Assembly: GCA_003254905.1 (NCBI GenBank)
Contig: QANU01063326.1
Span: 424,241 to 488,240 of the forward strand
Origin: Nissolia schottii
Taxonomy: Eukaryota; Streptophyta; Magnoliopsida; Fabales; Fabaceae
DNA: 64,000 nucleotides
Direction of reading: 5' to 3'
A program made the translations under genes and the position numbers. Below are positions 52,200 through 64,000 of the stretch, in pieces (within the stretch, counting starts at the first letter, position 1; each line of letters starts with the position of its first letter). Below the pieces are notes generated by a model. It ran no database searches and was not told the origin of the DNA. It saw only the letters and a list, made by a program, of their open reading frames with translations.

Positions 52200-53870
52200 A
52201 AAAGAACCCACTAATAACTTAGGGTTGCGGCGGCCACTGGTATCTCATTCTCACTCTCTGTCCCATCCACGCGCAGTCTTCACCCTTTGCCCGTCGTCAT
52301 CGTCCGTCCGCTCTAACCTCCCGCCGCCTCAGCGCCTCTCTCCCCGCCGCCTTCCCTCCCGTCAGCCGCTTACCACCGTACCGCCGCCTGTTCAGGTTCC
52401 CATCCCTCTTCTTATTTTATTTCTTTTGTGGTACTTTCGTTCTAGGTTAGCTGTTTTTCTTTTTCAATTGGCCCCCTTTCCACTCTCTTAAGAGAACAAG
52501 GATTGCTAATTTTGATTCTATATTATTAGTATATCATGATTGAAAATGCTGTTCTAGGTTATTTGTCAATGAAAGTGAGTTTTTTTGTTTTCTTTTCAAT
52601 TTTTTCGAGTTTATGATTGTTTGCGGAGAAAATATTCATGGTTCCACTCTCTTATCTTCGACATTCATTCTTGCATACAGCATAAGAGAAAGAATTGGAA
52701 AGAATGGAAGTGAATGTGATGTTTTGTTCTTTGTTGTTGCTGTGCTTGTATCCTTACTTGTGAGTGTAAAGCCTTAACCCTGAACTTCTATTATTAAAAT
52801 AAACTACAATATGATTATCGGGGCACGGATTAGAAAGATCTAAACCCATAGGTTAAGATACAGGGGAAACAAGACTGTTGAGTAATGGGGGAAAAATGAA
52901 GTATACAGAGTGGAAATGGATAGTGAGCTGCTGTGAAGTCCCGCCCTTTTTGTTATGGGTCGTTTTGTCAGTGGTTTTGTTTACTTATTTTCTGTAAATT
53001 AAACCAAAGAGGAATAATGAAAATAAAAGAGAGACGATTAAGTTGTTTTTGTTTGTGATTAGATTGTTTATTGGGTTATTAGAGGTTTATATTAATTGTT
53101 TTCATACACTTTTAAATAGACAAAACAAAACAAATCCTGTCAAAATACGTAAATGTCAATAAAATTACTTTTTAGCCAAAAATATTTACAAATTCAATAA
53201 TGAAGGGTAAGCTAAGTTGTTACAACTTATTATCGTGGGTTCAGGATGATGTCTTTGGTCTTGAGTTGAGATTTACTTCTCAGAATTTTAGTACCTTAGG
53301 GTTAGCTAAGTTGTGTGACAGCTTGTTGATTTATAGACATCATTTAAATCAAGTAAATCTTTAACTATATAAACACATAAAAATTCTTTTCTCTAGTATG
53401 TTGAAACATATAACTAAAATCCTTCTACCCACTTTTTATTTTCTTTTAAGAATTCATGGCTATGACTTTCTCATTGCATGGCAGGAATTATATAGGCACT
53501 TCCCCCAGCCAAATGTATAAATTGTTATTTTGGCTCTTGTTTTTACTTTCTATCCAAACTTGTAGACATTTTAATTTATTCTTTGACTATTGCTATTTTC
53601 TGCTTTTGATTACTCTAAATCCAAACTCATAGATTTGTAATTTAGTTTTTGCTTAGCTTTATTTGCTTATTTATAATTATCATGGTTTAAATAGACTTTC
53701 TGGCCTGGCTTTGTTTTGCAGATTGGTGTTCAAATTTAAAGGGGTTTTTTCCTTACCAAATAAAATTGATGGAACTGGTAAGTCCCTGAATTTTTTCAAA
53801 ATATCAGTTGCTTCTTGTTCCAGCGCACCACCAGGACAGTTGTGGCAGCTGTATATATTGAATTCGAAGT
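52200..53870 (+). other. 5' untranslated exons of the CCCH/RING gene
   Basis: A GC- and pyrimidine-rich block at about 52215-52396 (CCGCCGCC repeats) ends at CAG|GTTCCC and is likely non-coding exon 1. A second small exon fits 53722-53777 (GCAG before, G|GTAAGT after). The third begins at 53824 after TTCCAG and contains the ATG at 53871. The transcription start is probably near 52200-52230. The first leader intron is about 1.3 kb. Confidence 0.5.
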
Positions 53871-55428
53871 ATGGCAGATTCTGATGAAGTCGCAAAATCT
53901 GCTGAAAACCAGCAAACAGAGCAAGGTATGGGTGTTTCTTTGGGTATATATATGGGTGGTTATTTTATCTATAATTTTGTCTTTGCATTGGACCTAATTG
54001 TAGAATGTTGTCTGTTTTCACACTTTGCATCTTGCTTGTTAAGATCGTTAATTTTGTTCTTTGCTATATTTTGTGTGTTGTTAGTGTGTAGCTTCTTCAG
54101 GAAACCAGTTAATAAGAAGAATATAAGGAAACGTACTATGGATAACGAAGATGAGGAAGATGATTCCAAGAATGTAACCTCTTTGTTACATATTCAGAAG
54201 AAGACTTCAAAGCCAGACAACAAGTTGTACTTTTCCACTGGCTCCTCAAAAAGCTCTGCATCTGCTGAACCAAGTGAACAATCTGAGAAACCTGTCTTTC
54301 ATTTTGAGTCTTCGAAAGAGATTCAAGTACAACATGATAGCAAAGCAACTGCAATTCTAGAGACGGAGACTGAGTTTTCGAAAGATGCCCGTGCTATCCG
54401 TGAAAGAGCTCTTAAGCAAGCATCAGAGAGTTTGAAGGGGAAAGGCACAGTTTCTGAGTATGAAAAGTTATATAAGGGAATGAACAGTTACAAAGATTAC
54501 AAGGCTGGCTTCCGTAGAGAGCAAACAATTGCTAGTGAAAAAGCTGGTGGGGCACATGGTCCTCTCAGGGCTTCAGCTCATATAAGAGTTTCAGCAAGAT
54601 TTGATTATCAGCCTGATATATGTAAAGATTACAAGGAAACTGGTTACTGTGGGTATGGTGATTCATGTAAATTTATGCATGATCGAGGAGATTACAAGTC
54701 TGGTTGGCAGATGGAGAAGGAGTGGGAAGAAGCTGAGAAAGCAAGGAAGATGAGATTGGCTGCAGGCGAAGATGCGGAGGAGGAAGGTACTGATCTGACA
54801 GATGAAGATGATGAGTCACTACCATTTGCATGTTTCATTTGCAGGAAGCCTTTTGTAGATCCTGTTGTAACCAAGTGCAAGCACTACTTCTGCGAGCATT
54901 GTGCATTGAAGGTATGGCCTTACAATTGTTGCAATGTGTGTTCAATTGGCAACATCTAAACATGCAATGCTAGTACAGACAAAATGTAGTTTGGATTTTT
55001 ATTTTAATTTGTGTGGCTATGGGCTACAAATTTGAGTGTTTTGAGTATGTGATTCGATATTTACATTTAACATTTTGTCACTTGTGCTAGTTTGATCACA
55101 TTAGGTTGCAGTTTCTATAAGATTAATGATCCAGCTCTGAAAGTAGTATATATTTGTCAGACATTTAATTGGTAAAATACTATGTACATATGTAGTATTC
55201 TTGTAATCTTTTGTTTTGTGCATTAGCATGACGATGTACTCCTTAGATTTATGACTTGTCTAATGTAGTAATGCATAGTTTCTGCCCATTTAATAATGCT
55301 TAACTTTCTGCTATTTTTATTTGCAGCACCATGCAAAGAATAAGAAGTGTTTTGTCTGCAACCAGCCAACTCTTGGCATTTTTAATGTTGCTCACGAGAT
55401 ACTAAGGAAGAAGGCTGAGGATAAATAA
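53871..55428 (+). CDS. C3H1: CCCH/RING splicing factor, C3H1 (RNF113/Cwc24 family)
   Basis: Coding exons 53871-53925, 54085-54911 and 55327-55428 give 327 residues. [18 protein letters not shown] joins to [17 protein letters not shown], the conserved family start. A CCCH finger (C198-x8-C207-x5-C213-x3-H217) follows the conserved [19 protein letters not shown]3HC4 RING begins at C268 ([21 protein letters not shown]) and ends in the last exon ([12 protein letters not shown]). The family includes human RNF113A and yeast Cwc24, which enter the spliceosome around activation and help define the 5' splice site, in the nucleus. Length fits the Arabidopsis relative (about 340 aa). The first coding intron is 159 bp, a multiple of three and free of stops, so an unspliced transcript stays open. 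Retaining the second intron would cut the RING short. Confidence 0.93.
53926..54084 (+). other. Stop-free in-frame first coding intron of C3H1
   Basis: The 159-bp interval has a GT donor (CAAG|GTATGG) and an AG acceptor (GTTGTTAG|TG). It contains 53 sense codons that keep the reading frame, encoding two hydrophobic stretches, one with [12 protein letters not shown]. Homologous family proteins lack this sequence, so it is an intron and not exon. Retention would insert a membrane-like segment. Confidence 0.75.
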
Positions 55429-56427
55429 TTTCACCCAATACAATCCATGGATCTCCTGGCATAGTGGATGGCCCCCACCCCCCCACCCCCCCACAATTTT
55501 AGTTGTGTAAAAGAGTTACACTAAGTAATGAGTTGAAAACATGAGGTTTGCTCGGCAGGATTAGGTCTTACTCATGCCGTTGTATTTCGTTGTCTGAAAA
55601 ATCACGGAATGTCTAGTAGTGAGTACATATTTTCATTTAACAGCATATTAATAGTACATGCTGCTGTTCCTCATGCAATGCAAATCAGCTTGATACTAAA
55701 TTAGTTTTGAATAGATCGACGTTTACTATCATAGTTCTTATTGTGGAACTTTATTGTCATCATTTTAGATTTGGGAAGACTTCAATCAGAAAATGTTGTT
55801 CTGGGTGCACGGATGTTTAGATGACCTTGTGAAAATGGTTGAATATTTTCTACCACTAAAGACTTGTTTTAATGTTGACGAGAAGCTTATAAAGTCATTC
55901 TCAGTTATTGATTTTGTTAATCTGTCTCGGTTATGATATGTGTTGCTGCATACCAATTTTGAATTGGAAAATTGCACAACAAGAAATCACTGCTTTGTTG
56001 GCAACTTATTTAGTAGTGTGTCTATACTGTATGTAACCAATTAATCATACATGTAAATATGTATATAATGTATAATATTATTTTTGCTGATAACTTAAAC
56101 GGATGATATACTTGCATAGAAAATTATCTTGTCATTAGGTGAGGGCAGTTGCCTTGAGTTTGCTTTCACCGTACAGAGCACATTGAACTAGGCTATCAGA
56201 TGACCCCGAATGGTCTTCATACCATCCGGTGTTCACAGGAAAAATCAATAGAAATTTCTTAATTGTATTTTCTATTGTAAATATTGATCTTTTACAATGT
56301 TAGTCAGAGATGTTGTAATAGATGAATACACTAGCTAGATGTTTAGAAATGTACATTAAATGCTGTTCTACACTAATTTCCATGAGTTAATCTTATGAGA
56401 ATCTGTAGTAAACTTCCAAGAAAGGCT
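55429..56427. other. Convergent 3' space between C3H1 and the lipase gene
   Basis: The 3' untranslated region of C3H1 starts here, with a C-rich CCCCCACCCCCCCACCCCCCCAC run near 55470-55493. No further gene is recognised before the stop codon of the lipase gene at 56428. Confidence 0.4.
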
Positions 56428-58955
56428 TCAGACCCTTGTCACCATCTCCTTCGTCATTAAGTTGCATCTCTCCAAGTTGTGTTCATGGTTCCACGAGTGT
56501 GGAGATGGCGTAGTCAGCAGTGGCCACAATTCATTAATCCTCTGCTTCCTTATTCTGCGAACAAGAATCTTTGAGTGTTGCCTCAAGACTCCATTGACAG
56601 CTTTAAGATAGTTGCTGGAGTCGTGGTCTCTTAGAATTGTGCCTTCTGAACCGTATGCTGTTGGATCACTTAGTGTTTCAATGGGGTGTGGTTGGTTGAG
56701 AAAGGTTCTAAGAACACTTGGATAGTATCCACATCTAGCATTGTCCAAGGCATAAAAGGCACTTCCTGAAGGTAGCAAAGGATGTGGAGGAGATATCCTC
56801 TCATCTGGTTGCAGGATGAATACTTTACCTAATGGCGAGTACAATAGCTTCTGCATAACCCGAAGAAAATAAATTGTGTATAAGTTCATTATGAAATTGA
56901 ATTCCTCATAGGTACAATGGAAGAACTGGTGGAACTATGCTGCTTACATTTTTTATCAGACATGGATGTGACCGGAAAGTGCTGTTTAAGCGCTTCAGAA
57001 CTACGGCCACATGGTTAGGATAGTTGCAGGAGAAGGCCCTGGGAACGATATCCCTATGCATCATTACGCAGTGGATATGGCTCTCATCAAGGCATAGCTC
57101 ATCAAGTAACTTCTGGCCGCCGCAGAATATAAATGGTGAGCCAAAAGTCACTACTGGTCGAAGAGTTGAGGGAGTGACAACCTTCCTGCTCAGTAGCATC
57201 AAATGAACTAAAAGAGAGAGACTGCCACCAAGAGAATGGCCAGTGAATTGAAGCTTAGCACGGTCCCCATGTCTTTTCAAGTGAGCCATTATTTCTGGCA
57301 TAAATTGCTCATATATCCCTTTTGCTGCTTCATAAATTCCTCTGTGAACAAGCACCTCCGTGTCCTGTAAGAGAAAAGATTGAGTGCTTTGGAATTTTTC
57401 ATGCCAAATAACAATTGGAACTAGTAACTGCACCGTGAATGATTGTCTTCCCCATGAAATACAATTGTTCTTACCTCAAATTTTGCGGGCTCAAAGAAGA
57501 GGTTTGCTTGCCAAGATGCCAGGGAATCTGAACCCTACAACATGAGAAAACAAAAATTCAATGCTGTGTTGCCTGATGGGCGATGGCACTGCTTATCATC
57601 ATGAAGAGTAATTAAGGAATTACCTGAATGACAAAGCATCTTGTGTAATTGCTGGTATCATCACAGACAAACCATTCACAAGGTGATGAATGAATTGACT
57701 GGAGGTCCTTTGCTGCTTCCTGCTTTTCCCTCTCGCCTGCAGCAACCACAGCAGTCATTGTCGATGCTGCAACGTAAGCTGCTGCCTCCGAGTTACAAAC
57801 CCGTGAAGTGCCGTCTTTCTCAACTTCTGGTGAATGTTCTTGTCCATTGGAGTCCTCATTGTCACTCTGCGGATGTGGCTTAGCAGTACGGGACAAGAGG
57901 TCCTTTGCCCTCAATTGGACATAAGATGCAGCTGAGGCAGCAACATCATAAGCATGCCGGATTTGACGCTTCTGATCACTATCTTTGCCATTTTTCGAGC
58001 CATTTTGAGAGCCTAACGAGTTGTCTGTAGGTACGTGAGTCGAGTCCTTATCGAGTTTCTCTTTTAACTTGGCCACTTCAGCTTTCTTCTCTAGAGATGA
58101 TGTTATAAATTGAAGATTGTAGTATCTTCTCAAGTCCTTAGCCTGCAAGCCATTTGGCTAAGTGTTATTTGCTTGTGTCTTTCATTTTCAATCATACATG
58201 GAAAAACAGATCTAAAATGTTATCACTAAATCAGCAAACATAGTAAGTTGATAAATTATCTGACAACTTGTGCTTACCTTGATTTGTGGTATCACATAAG
58301 CCATGTTACTCAGGAAAGCCAGCTGAGAGTACATTTTGGTATCAGACCATGGCACTTGAACCAGAAATTTCGAGAATGAATGACGATCGTTTGTCACTTC
58401 TTGCCCATCATCTTCTTCATAATCCACTTCACAAACATGGTCATCTTCACCACAATCACATCCATCATCTGTATTATTGTTGCATATCATATCCAGATCC
58501 AGGTTCTCTTTCGGTATTTTGTTTCTCCAATGTTTCTTAATCTGCATAAGCCTCTCTACCCAGTTGGCTCTGTTTCTCCTCTCTTCTTCAGTGATCTCCA
58601 CCATTTTTTCCTCAACATTTGTACCCTTCTGCCCCATGTTCATTTCCTTGCTTGTTTCTGGATCAAACACGAACGAGTGCAGCGAATTCGGAAGAATGGA
58701 GCCAGAGAATTGAAGCGGGGAATTCCCCATCGACGACCGGTGGTTGGTCTTGAGCTTCGGTTGCGCAGATGTGGCTTGTATGGGATTAATGGGGCGACAG
58801 AGGTTGTTGTCAGAATAAGACCTCCTCATAATGGAGCGTGTGGAAAGTTCTTTGCTGGAATGCGAGCGGCGAAGGCTGTTCTGCTCTTCAATTAATATAT
58901 CCATAGTCGCAGATGAAACCGGAGAGGTTGGCATGCCAACAGCACCACAAGCCAT
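56428..58955 (-). CDS. PLIP2: Plastid class-3 lipase, PLIP type
   Basis: Five exons, complement of 58278-58955, 57624-58142, 57475-57534, 56948-57364 and 56428-56850, encode 698 residues. The ATG at 58955 ([11 protein letters not shown]) opens a serine-rich N-terminus that could be a chloroplast transit peptide. A conserved [15 protein letters not shown] block lies at about 140-155. The lipase core includes [17 protein letters not shown], the nucleophile elbow GHSLGGS with Ser463, VTFGSPF, and a likely acid Asp524 in HRDIVPRAF. The catalytic serine motif is intact. PLIP enzymes are phospholipases A1 that release fatty acids from plastid lipids; PLIP2 and PLIP3 are linked to ABA and jasmonate signalling in Arabidopsis. 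Length is closest to PLIP2/PLIP3, but the exact ortholog cannot be set by eye. Neighbouring C3H1 is convergent and unrelated in function. Confidence 0.9.
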
Positions 58956-60700
58956 GGCTTGTAAAATCTTTATGTCACTCAGCAAAATCCTTCACTGAAC
59001 TCTGTTTCTGAAAGTCACAGATCATCAGAAACTTCTAAATCTTGGTACGTTTGAGTTTTGGTACTTGAAACAAATCTAATGCATTGATGTGTATTTTATA
59101 GGATTATTTGCAAGGGCTATGCTTCTTGTTATCAACGAACATTCTCAAAGATGCTACACACATCACATAGTAAAATTAGTTTTCCCATCAATGACCGCAA
59201 CTCAAAGTGAGTATGGACAAAAAGCATCGTTTTAAGTTGTGTGTGTTACTGCCAAAGCCAAAAGGCATAGTTAAGTTCGAGGCTGTTATGTTTTATTGAC
59301 ACTAACTTGGACGAAATGAACATTGAGCCATGAGGGAAAGACATGGATTATTCGTTGAATTCTAGAGTATGAAATTCGACATGCAGTAACTAGCTTTGTG
59401 TCGTGTATGCAGTATCAGCAGAACTTCAAAAAGGCTATTGTAAACAAGGATAAAGAAAAGTGCATTAGAGTTTTATTTTTCATGCACTGTTTGTGTGAGT
59501 GAGTTGTTAGACTGTTATCCATTCATATGCTGTATTACGTTATATGTGTTACATTAGCAAAGAATGATTCACTTTTAAACCCACTGTTTCAAAAATAAAT
59601 CATCATTTTCACCAACGTGACTCCACTTGTATAATAGCATAAAACTCTTTTATGCGCAGAAATCAAACTCGAATAACCAGGACATCCTTGGTTAATTTAA
59701 TTAGTGACAAACGTGACATCTGAGATTCTGGGTTCATTTTCTTGGAAATATCGCATATTAATTAAGAGGTGAAGCTTTCAACCGACATGGTAGGAACTAG
59801 GAACAAAAACTACGAAAGAGACTTGTTCCAACCTAGAAAGCACCATAAAACAGCACCAAACAAAGTAAAAATAAAAATAAAAAGCACTATAAATATATAA
59901 AATATAGTACCTTGGAATTTCCGAAGTAATATTACAACATATTCCTCTGGTTAAAAGTAGGCTGAGTCCTCAACAAAAAAATAGACAAATGCATAAAACA
60001 CCAATCGTTGCTAATTAGTAGTAGTCATAACTCAAGCAAGCACGTTTTTGGTTCTTACCCTCATGGCAGGTTCATTTGCAATATTTGGAATACCAATTCC
60101 TACGAAAACGGTAGAGTATGCAGTGCAACGAAAAGACTGTGTTTAATGAATTAATATTTTATTAGCCAAAGAAAAAGTTATCACTAAAAAAGAAAAACAA
60201 CATTAACTCTGAAAGTAACCGAGGGATAAATCAAAAGGGAGTTTTTAATAAAATTGTGAAAGAGAAAATGGCAATCAAGTTGAGAAAATTATGACACAGC
60301 TTTCAATTCTACCTGATCTGAATGAAACCTATAGCAACCTGATTTTCTTTTTGGATGGTTCAACAACTGAACCAATAAAAAATGTATATACACATAAGAT
60401 CAAAGCAAAAATAAAAAAATATAAAAAAAAGATAACCCAAGAACAAGGAAATGTATGTATATTTACCCTGAGGGGCAAGGACGCAATGAATGAATGCATG
60501 AACGAATGAACGTAGAGAGAGCCACACTATTCCAAAGAACATGTAGAGGCAGAGCAAAAGCCGTGACAATGGTGGCAATAACAACAGGGAAGCCAGACAG
60601 ATACTGCTTCCACCAATGGTGATGTGTGTGTGGGGTATGAGACTGGGAATCTTGCCTTTATTCTTTTATGTATGTTTGTATCTATTTATATTCAAAAATT
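58956..60700 (-). other. Long leader region of the lipase gene
   Basis: Candidate leader splice donors on the minus strand lie at about 60058-60070 (CATGAGG|GTAAGAACC) and about 60464-60475 (CCTCAGG|GTAAATA). This suggests one or more 5' untranslated introns between the TATA box near 60730 and the coding start at 58955. Otherwise AT-rich, with no separate gene seen. Confidence 0.35.
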
Positions 60701-60726
60701 GTGTCCTCTCTTTCTCTCTCTATCCC

Positions 60727-60734
60727 TTTTTATA
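60727..60734 (-). promoter_or_regulatory. Candidate TATA box of the lipase gene
   Basis: On the minus strand the sequence reads ACTATAAAAAGGGATAGAGAG, a strong TATA match followed by CT/GA-rich repeats (about 60705-60725). Transcription would start about 30 bp downstream, near 60700, and run toward the coding start 1.7 kb away. Confidence 0.45.
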
Positions 60735-60779
60735 GTAAATAAAAACAATTGGTTCCTCAGATTCAGATGCAACATGTTT

Positions 60780-62329
60780 CGGTGACCTGACCATTCTCAA
60801 TTTCTCTTTTTATTAGTTTCGCAATAGAAACGTTATTTGTACTCATAATTTATAAGATAATATATTGACTCACCATTCCCTTATTATTATATAAAATTTT
60901 GATAGAATACACATCATTAAAATCTCACTTAATGATAAATGAGTTGTGAGTGGATATTGACAAAAGTCCTTAAAAAAGTGAGAGTGAAATGTTAGTGAGT
61001 TTTTTCATTCTTTTAGTTTTAGTGAGTTTTTTTTTCATTCTTTTAATTCATTGAATTGAATATCTCAAAGTTTTATGAGTACTTTTTTAATAAACATTTT
61101 TTTCCTTTTTCCGTTAGTAAACAAAAGATTATTAGCATCATAAAAAAATAAATTTTTAAGTTGTGTTTAATATTAAGGACATGAGAAGAGACATAGACAC
61201 AAGAATATAGATATAAAAAAATCTGATCCCTCTGTATTTTAATTTTGTGTTTTCTTATACAATTTTTTTTATCCATATTCTCCCAACTTCAACGAAATAA
61301 AAAGAAAAAAGAAAAAAATTGCTATGGTGTAACTGTTCCTCTGTTTGTCCGTGGTACCAAACTAACCTCAGAAAATTTGTTAGCTAAACTTTTCTTTATT
61401 TCTTTCTCATTCTCTCTTTAAACTTTTGTGCATAATTATAAGATTGAGTTACATAAATGGAAGACAAGGATGGAGAATCAGCTCACGTGGGCTCGCCAAA
61501 CTTTACAAACCATAGGGCATATTTCATTGACGAAAATATCCTTCTCGTTTTCCCTTTTCTCTCTCTAGGCTTTGGAGAAGGCGAAACGGTTGCTGCTTAT
61601 GTCAAAAAATCAAAGCAATTAATTTGTACCCAATTGGAAATGGATTGTTATGCGGACTTGTCATTTCCGTTCATGATAGGAGTAATATTAGATTATGAGA
61701 AATGTTAAGTGTATTAATTTTGTATGAGATATTATGTTAACTTATTTTATTTATTATTAAATGAAGTTAGAAGGAGATGTAAGCCGGGGCAAAGTTAGGG
61801 GTTTTTTTTTAAAGAGGTTAATACTTAACAATTAATTTTAGGAATAAAAAATACTATGTTCTTAAAAATAAAATACAAAGAAAACTAATTAATTGGCAAA
61901 AATGAAGCACAAAAATCATGACCTGAAGTAGAATTTTAAATTTATCTAAGCAACAGTTTTGCAAGCCAAATTAATTAAACAAGTATTAAAATTCAAAGGA
62001 ATCTATAAATCATTTTTCCAAGAAAAAAGAGACAGGAAAATTGTGCTTCTTAATAGAAACGTTAAAAAAAACAACGAAATGGCAAGAAGAAATAATTGTG
62101 AGTGGTTAATTTAATTAAAAAAAATCTTAAAAAGATGATTGCCAATAATGTTTATCATTTTCTTTTAAGTATCAAAAATGTTCTAGAGGGGAAGGGAGGG
62201 CTAAATTTTTTAAAAAAAATGTGGGGGGCACCGTGCCCTTAAGGCTGAGCATAACACATGGGCCACAAGTAACAAGTAACAAGTAACGTAAGCTCCAAGT
62301 CACCACATGAGGAAAACAATTGAATTCCA
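60780..62329. other. Intergenic DNA without a recognised gene
   Basis: AT-rich. A short frame at 61457-61708 shows no family resemblance. Near 62195-62250 a GGGGAAGGGAGGGCTAAAT...GGGGGGCACCGTGCCC patch looks like an old transposon end. An AAGTAAC heptamer is repeated in tandem near 62267-62287. Confidence 0.4.
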
Positions 62330-64000
62330 TTTTCAATTAATTTAGTTTACTATCTATTCTAGAAGTTAGTTAGAAATTCATATTAGAGATTAATTTCATG
62401 TGCATTTCATTAGCTTCCGCTTGTATATAAACAAAAGTCCAACTCATTGATGAGTTGAGTTGATTCACAATCATCAATGCTAAGATTCAAATTGCAAATT
62501 TCTCTCTGTTTTCTTTTGCAATTGATACCATTGTTGTTCTTCATTTCTTGATCTCTTTTCTCTCGGTTTCGCATTCTGTTATGGTATCAAAGCTCCTAAT
62601 CTAAGGAGCTCTGTGACGTACTCTGAATCGGTTCACTTTGAATCAAAATACTCCACCGAGTTTCTTCCATGGATGATCAAAATCAAGAACATGCAACTAC
62701 GGCTAGTCAAAATCTTGTGCCGCTTGTGAATCAACAATTTTCAACATCAATGGCGAATCAACATTAAGGTTTTCAGCTGAATCAAGCAACATATCCAATG
62801 AGTGACCCACCAAGCCCCTATTTCATTCATCTTGGAGAAAACTCAGGTTCTTCCCTAATTTCTTTGGTTCTTACAACTCAGAATTATCATAGTTAGGAGC
62901 GAGCAATGAAACATGCCCTGAAATCCAAAAACAAACTCAAGTTTGTGGATGGATCGATCATGAAACTTACTGAGAGCAGCAATTTGTTCGCGGCATGGGA
63001 CAGATGCAACATGATATTATCTTGGATCGCACACTCTCTCATCCAGAAATCTACCAAAGCGTGATATGGATTGAAGATTGTCATGAGTTGTGGAAGGTTC
63101 TTAAGCACCGATATCACTAAGGAGATATCTTTGAACATCAACACTTTATGAAGAGTTTTATGAAATCAAGCAAGGTGAGTTATCTATAACCTCCTATTTT
63201 ACAAAATTGAAATCTATATAGGAAGAATTAGAGAATTTCCAACCAATTCCTGGCTGTTTCTGTAATGTACCATGTGTATGTGGTTTAGGAGTTGTGAGGG
63301 ATTATAGGAAGAAAGATTATGTTGTAAGATTTCTCAAGGGCTTAAATGAGCAATATGGACACATTAGGTTACAAATCATAATGATGAGACCTCTCCTTGA
63401 CATAAACAATACGTTTTCTTTGTTAACTGAACAAGAAAGACAATTAACCTTCATTGGTGTTGAGTCTATCACCTTAATAAGAGGTGATAGACTCAACACA
63501 TACAACAAACCAGTGAAAGAAATGGAGGAAGAGGTAGGGGTTTCAGAGGGATTCCTCAAATAAAGGGGAAAGAGGTTCATCAACTAACAAGAACCAATCA
63601 AAATAGGTTCTGCATTTTTTGTAATACACCACACAATTGAGATATGCTTTCACAAGCATGGTTATCCACTAGGTTATCCTGAACACTTGAAATGGAGCAA
63701 GGACAATATTGAAAATGCAAAAACTAGGATTAATAACATGACCTCGAAGATTAATGAAGAAGAGGTTGAAACCGAAGATTGTACTTTTGTCAAGGATTGT
63801 GATCAGGAGGATGAAGGAATGATTCTCACGAGGGATCAACAAGTCCAACTTATATCACTTCTGCAACAATTTGGTTCACATGGATCGAGACACACTGCTA
63901 ATCAGATTAACCCAAAACCACACACCACCTCAGGTATGAAAATAACCTTGTCTTGCACACTAAATGGCTCTTAGATACAGGGGCTACAGACCATGCCTGT
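62330..64000 (+). mobile_element. Ty1/copia retrotransposon, 5' part, degenerate
   Basis: A putative LTR (about 62330-62581, start uncertain) contains TATATAAAC near 62424. It is followed by the primer site TGGTATCAAAGC at 62582-62593. A gag-like frame starts at ATG 62669 and includes MKHALKSKNKLKFVDGSI and WDRCNMILSWIAHSLI, the copia-type gag (UBN2) signature, then VRFLKGLNEQYGHIR. A degraded CCHC-like knuckle lies near 63610-63660, and WLLDTGATDHAC, the aspartic protease active-site motif, sits at the window edge. Several stops and frame changes (for example after MANQH, before ERAMKHALK and in the knuckle) mean this copy is not functional. Integrase and reverse transcriptase would lie beyond the edge. 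Confidence 0.8.

Noticed and set aside
52225..52491. Open frame of 88 codons rich in Ser/Pro/Arg
   Set aside because: It covers the GC-rich non-coding first exon and the start of the leader intron of the CCCH/RING gene.
58380..58895. Plus-strand open frame of 171 codons
   Set aside because: Antisense to exon 1 of the PLIP-type lipase gene, which is well supported.
61457..61708. Plus-strand 83-codon frame
   Set aside because: No recognisable motif, no neighbouring gene structure and unremarkable composition.

Overview
This is a dicot nuclear chromosome segment, most likely from a legume such as Glycine. That assignment is an inference from protein similarity, the AT-rich introns and intergenic DNA, and the transposon types; no species marker is decisive. 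One ambiguous base is present near 19635.

Seven intron-containing protein genes can be read with splice-consistent frames. From left to right they are: (1) the 5' end of a REC2/TSS-like CLU-family gene on the minus strand (3569-4762, three coding exons, remainder not found in the window); (2) an ATX3/4/5-type histone H3K4 methyltransferase on the plus strand (16281-24410, 23 coding exons, 998 aa); (3) SDE2 on the minus strand (25240-27540, 3 exons, 469 aa); (4) a CNGC1/CNGC10-type cyclic nucleotide-gated channel on the minus strand (30433-34141, 8 exons, 725 aa); (5) an uncharacterised conserved plant protein on the minus strand (39326 to about 43831, 9 exons, about 384 aa); (6) a CCCH+RING splicing factor of the C3H1/RNF113/Cwc24 family on the plus strand (53871-55428, 327 aa, with two upstream non-coding exons); and (7) a PLIP-type plastid class-3 lipase on the minus strand (56428-58955, 5 exons, 698 aa). 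The genes do not form a pathway. From memory of the Arabidopsis map, the order REC - CNGC10 - C3H1 recalls the start of chromosome 1, which suggests an old conserved gene neighbourhood.

The space between genes is largely transposon debris. It includes: a possible LTR remnant (1-626); Stowaway-like and hAT-like MITEs; a broken LINE (about 5940-7790) interrupted in antisense by a mitovirus-like polymerase fragment; an almost fully palindromic 803-bp Mutator-type element with a perfect 9-bp target duplication (8304-9106); nested insertions in intron 10 of the ATX gene; a miniature LTR element with primer site and polypurine tract plus inverted LTR-like copies (37568-38907); two head-to-head PIF/Harbinger relics (47700-51300); three copies of one dispersed MITE family (28560, about 44611 and 51605); and a Ty1/copia element entering at about 62330 and running off the right edge at its protease motif.

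No tRNA, rRNA, CRISPR array or prokaryote-type system was seen. The least-explained items are the GC-richer orphan reading frame at 13237-13881, the mitovirus-in-LINE insertion, and the stop-free in-frame first coding intron of the CCCH/RING gene.
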